Source of the DNA: Bacteroidales bacterium
GTDB lineage: Bacteria; Bacteroidota; Bacteroidia; Bacteroidales; P3
NCBI GenBank assembly: GCA_031263015.1
Contig: JAISGN010000008.1
Span: 62,001-126,000, forward strand
Reading direction: 5' to 3'
DNA: 64,000 nucleotides
Shown: positions 61,835 through 64,000 of the stretch, one piece after another
How positions within the stretch are numbered: position 1 is the stretch's first letter
Layout: every line of letters begins with the position of its first letter
Position numbers and translations under genes: made by a program
Notes under the pieces: model-generated
The model's input: only the letters and a program-made list of their open reading frames with translations
Databases searched by the model: none
What the model was told of the DNA's origin: nothing

Positions 61835-62410
61835 ATGGAATATTTCGCACATAACACCGCAGTAATTGACGAAGGCTGCACGATAGGACAGGGAACTAAG
61901 ATTTGGCATTTTTCACACATTATGAGCGGCTGCCGAATCGGCGAACGATGCAACATAGGTCAGAATGTGGTGATTTCTCCTGAGGTTGTGCTTGGCTGTA
62001 ATGTCAAAATACAGAATAATGTCTCGGTTTATACGGGCGTAATCTGCGAAGACGATGTTTTTTTGGGTCCTTCATGCGTTTTTACCAACGTTATCAACCC
62101 ACGTTCCGCCGTCAATCGCAAAGAAGAGTACAGAACGACAATCGTAGGCAAGGGTGCGTCAATAGGAGCCAATGCTACAATCGTTTGCGGTCATAACATA
62201 GGGCGGTATGCCTTGATAGGAGCGGGAGCAGTGGTTACAAAAAATGTGGCGGACTATGCTTTGGTGGTTGGAAATCCTGCTCGGCAATGCGGATGGGTCA
62301 GTGAATACGGTCATAAACTTGATTTCAATCCGCAGACTCAAAGAGCCGTTTGTGCGGAATCAAATCAGGAATATTTATTAGAGGATGGCATTGTAAGGAG
62401 AGTTAAATAG
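61835..62410 (+). CDS. Hexapeptide-repeat sugar N-acetyltransferase
   Basis: A 191-residue left-handed beta-helix acyltransferase, related to WbpD-type enzymes that acetylate an amino sugar for O-antigen or capsule. Hexapeptide patterns run from TIGQGTKIWHFSHIMSGCRI through NIGQNVVISPEVVLGCNVKI, LGPSCVFTNVINPRSA and ASIGANATIVCGHNIGRYAL. The likely catalytic His is in IWHFSHI. No other sugar-pathway gene is nearby, so the donor sugar is not certain. Confidence 0.85.
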   Translation: MEYFAHNTAVIDEGCTIGQGTKIWHFSHIMSGCRIGERCNIGQNVVISPEVVLGCNVKIQNNVSVYTGVICEDDVFLGPSCVFTNVINPRSAVNRKEEYRTTIVGKGASIGANATIVCGHNIGRYALIGAGAVVTKNVADYALVVGNPARQCGWVSEYGHKLDFNPQTQRAVCAESNQEYLLEDGIVRRVK

Positions 62411-62439
62411 GTTGCAATCATCGTTGCATTCGCTGCCGT

Positions 62440-64000
62440 TTAACTTTTAATCAACGCTTTCAACTCTGCTATCTCATCACGGAACTTTGCAGCGGCGAGA
62501 AAATCAAAGTCTTTCACGGCATTTTGAAGGGCTTCCTCAAGCGTGCGGACTTCTTTCCTTAAATCCTTTTCAGACATAATTAATCGCTTACGCCTTATCT
62601 CTTCTGTGGATTCAGGTTTTATTTCAACTATCTCCGTATTGTGCGGATTTATACTTCCTTTTACTGCACTTTTAATCTGTGTCGGCGTGATGTTATGCTC
62701 TTTGTTGTAAGCCATTTGCTTGTTGCGGTTGCGGAGGTTTTCATCTATCGCCCTCTGCATTGACCCTGTTATTTTATCTCCGTACAATATGGCTCGGGAA
62801 TGAGCATTGCGTGCCGCACGACCTATTGTCTGAATAATGGCTCGGTCAGAGCGTAAAAAGCCTTCTTTATCGGCATCAAGAATAGCAACCAAAGAAACCT
62901 CAGGAATATCTAAGCCTTCACGCAAAAGATTAACGCCGACCAGCACATCAAACAAACCAAGCCGCAAATCACGTATTATTTCCACGCGTTCAAAGGTATC
63001 AACTTCGGAATGAATATATTTGTTTCTGATACCTAATTTGGTAAGATAGGTGCTTAATTCCTCCGCCATACGCTTTGTTAATGTTGTAACAAGGATGCGT
63101 TCGTCTTTTGCGGAAGTAAGCCTTATTTCCTCCAAAAGGTCATCTACCTGATTTTTTGCCGGTCTGACTTCAATCAAAGGGTCAAGCAAACCTGTCGGAC
63201 GTATCAACTGCTCAACTATAACGCCCTCTGCCTCGCCTATTTCGTAATCTGACGGCGTTGCACTGACGTAAATCGTTTGCGGTTGCAAGCAATGAAATTC
63301 TTCAAAGCGAAGAGGACGGTTGTCTGCGGCGGAAGGCAGGCGGAATCCGTACTCTATCAACGATACTTTGCGTGAACGGTCGCCTCCATACATAGCATGA
63401 ATTTGCGGAACGGTTACATGGCTTTCATCAATCACCATTAGAAAATCATCAGGGAAGAAATCCAACAGGCAAAACGGGCGTTCGCCTTCCTTTCTTCTGT
63501 CAAAATATCGGGAATAGTTCTCAATACCGGAACAAAAGCCCAATTCCTGCAACATCTCTAAGTCATTCCCTACTCTATCTTCAAGTCTCTTTGCTTCCAA
63601 TTCCCGTCCTTGATTTCTGAACCACTCGGCTCGTGCGAACATATCTTGCTGTATTTCCCTTAAAGCAGTGTGTAAAGTCTCTTTATTGGTCAAAAAATTG
63701 CCGGCAGGGTAAATAACAATCTCTTCTTTCTTCTCAAGCGTCTGCCCGGTTACCACATTGATAACCGAAAGAGCCTCTATCTCATCATCAAACATCGTTA
63801 TCCTGTACGCATAGTCCGCATAAGCAGGATGAATGTCTATCACATCGCCCTTAACTCTGAATTTGCCGCGAGTAAAGCTCACATCATTGCGTGAATACAA
63901 ACTATCGGTCAAATTCAACAGGAATTTATTGCGTTCAAGCTTCTGTCCGACCGAAAGGTATATCGTTCCGCTTTCAAAATCCGCAGGATTACCGATTCCA
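62440..64000 (-). CDS. uvrB: Excinuclease ABC subunit B, C-terminal part
   Basis: The frame runs open to the window edge, beginning there with GIGNPADFESGTIYLSVGQK, so at least 520 residues of UvrB are present and the first approximately 150 are outside. UvrB is the DNA-damage-checking helicase of nucleotide excision repair. Visible parts are the helicase motifs FLMVIDESHVTVPQI and LVTTLTKRMAEELSTYL, then GVNLLREGLDIPEVSLVAIL and QTIGRAARN. A C-terminal UVR motif (LEEALQNAVKDFDFLAAAKF) contacts UvrC. Confidence 0.97.
   Translation of the reverse strand, partial: GIGNPADFESGTIYLSVGQKLERNKFLLNLTDSLYSRNDVSFTRGKFRVKGDVIDIHPAYADYAYRITMFDDEIEALSVINVVTGQTLEKKEEIVIYPAGNFLTNKETLHTALREIQQDMFARAEWFRNQGRELEAKRLEDRVGNDLEMLQELGFCSGIENYSRYFDRRKEGERPFCLLDFFPDDFLMVIDESHVTVPQIHAMYGGDRSRKVSLIEYGFRLPSAADNRPLRFEEFHCLQPQTIYVSATPSDYEIGEAEGVIVEQLIRPTGLLDPLIEVRPAKNQVDDLLEEIRLTSAKDERILVTTLTKRMAEELSTYLTKLGIRNKYIHSEVDTFERVEIIRDLRLGLFDVLVGVNLLREGLDIPEVSLVAILDADKEGFLRSDRAIIQTIGRAARNAHSRAILYGDKITGSMQRAIDENLRNRNKQMAYNKEHNITPTQIKSAVKGSINPHNTEIVEIKPESTEEIRRKRLIMSEKDLRKEVRTLEEALQNAVKDFDFLAAAKFRDEIAELKALIKS

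Overview
The window looks like chromosome of a Bacteroidota bacterium, most likely an anaerobic Bacteroidales. The evidence is: promoters of the TAnnTTTGC type in front of most transcription units; type IX secretion (T9SS) parts and clients (PorP, a GldJ-type lipoprotein, a PorD-like protein, two proteins with C-terminal sorting domains); the bamD-rpoZ-coaBC-porD gene order; TamL; DUF3078, DUF3109 and DUF6427 families; and an anaerobic metabolism of fumarate reductase/succinate dehydrogenase plus a four-subunit 2-oxoacid:ferredoxin oxidoreductase. The DNA is AT-rich. I cannot name a species.

Layout. 1-4050: tRNA-Thr-Tyr-Gly-Thr, tuf, tRNA-Trp, secE, nusG, rplK, rplA, rplJ, all on the minus strand from a promoter at about 4019-4052. 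4199-7000: two secreted proteins. 7377-11830: rny, a 6S-RNA-like gene, zapA with a coiled-coil partner, then purine nucleoside phosphorylase and carbamate kinase. 12070-14840: an ECF sigma factor, its probable anti-sigma factor and an outer-membrane barrel. 15030-21540: nadK, a DUF6427 membrane protein, a MATE transporter, a small lipoprotein, glutamine synthetase and a small secreted protein. 21785-31834: a small basic protein, a BatA-like protein, a DUF3078 protein, then (minus) M14 peptidase, outer-membrane protein, waaA and tamL. 32040-35574: pcm, porP, gldJ. 35609-44313: ychF, a TPR protein with hutI, patatin with lpxD, nitroreductase with glyS. 44368-52713: an unknown protein, the bamD operon, cdsA, ftsH and a DUF3109 protein. 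52725-57516: outer-membrane protein and sdhCAB. 57712-64000: TPR protein, korDABC, a sugar N-acetyltransferase and the 3' part of uvrB.

The most unusual content is between the genes. Nearly every gap longer than about 240 bp holds a short phased repeat array. An 11-nt core, AAACAGCCTTT or its reverse complement AAAGGCTGTTT, recurs exactly every 21 nt, separated by 10-nt spacers drawn from a small set of sequences. I count about fifty recognisable cores in fourteen places. The 21-nt register holds even where cores are missing (42- and 84-nt gaps). Adjacent cores in opposite orientation form 11-bp stems with 10-nt loops. Three such pairs carry complementary changes on both arms and sit just after stop codons, where they look like transcription terminators. 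Two gaps lack this core but carry other arrays of almost the same period: four GGTATATACC palindromes every 22 nt (31906-31999), and seven AAATTAG-type units every 21 nt (45087-45233). I know of no described family with this design. It is the best candidate here for something new, although a database search is needed to establish that.

Together the genes describe translation, cell-envelope building (lpxD, waaA, cdsA, BamD, TamL, patatin barrel), T9SS export and fermentative energy metabolism. I see no prophage, insertion sequence, CRISPR array or plasmid gene.
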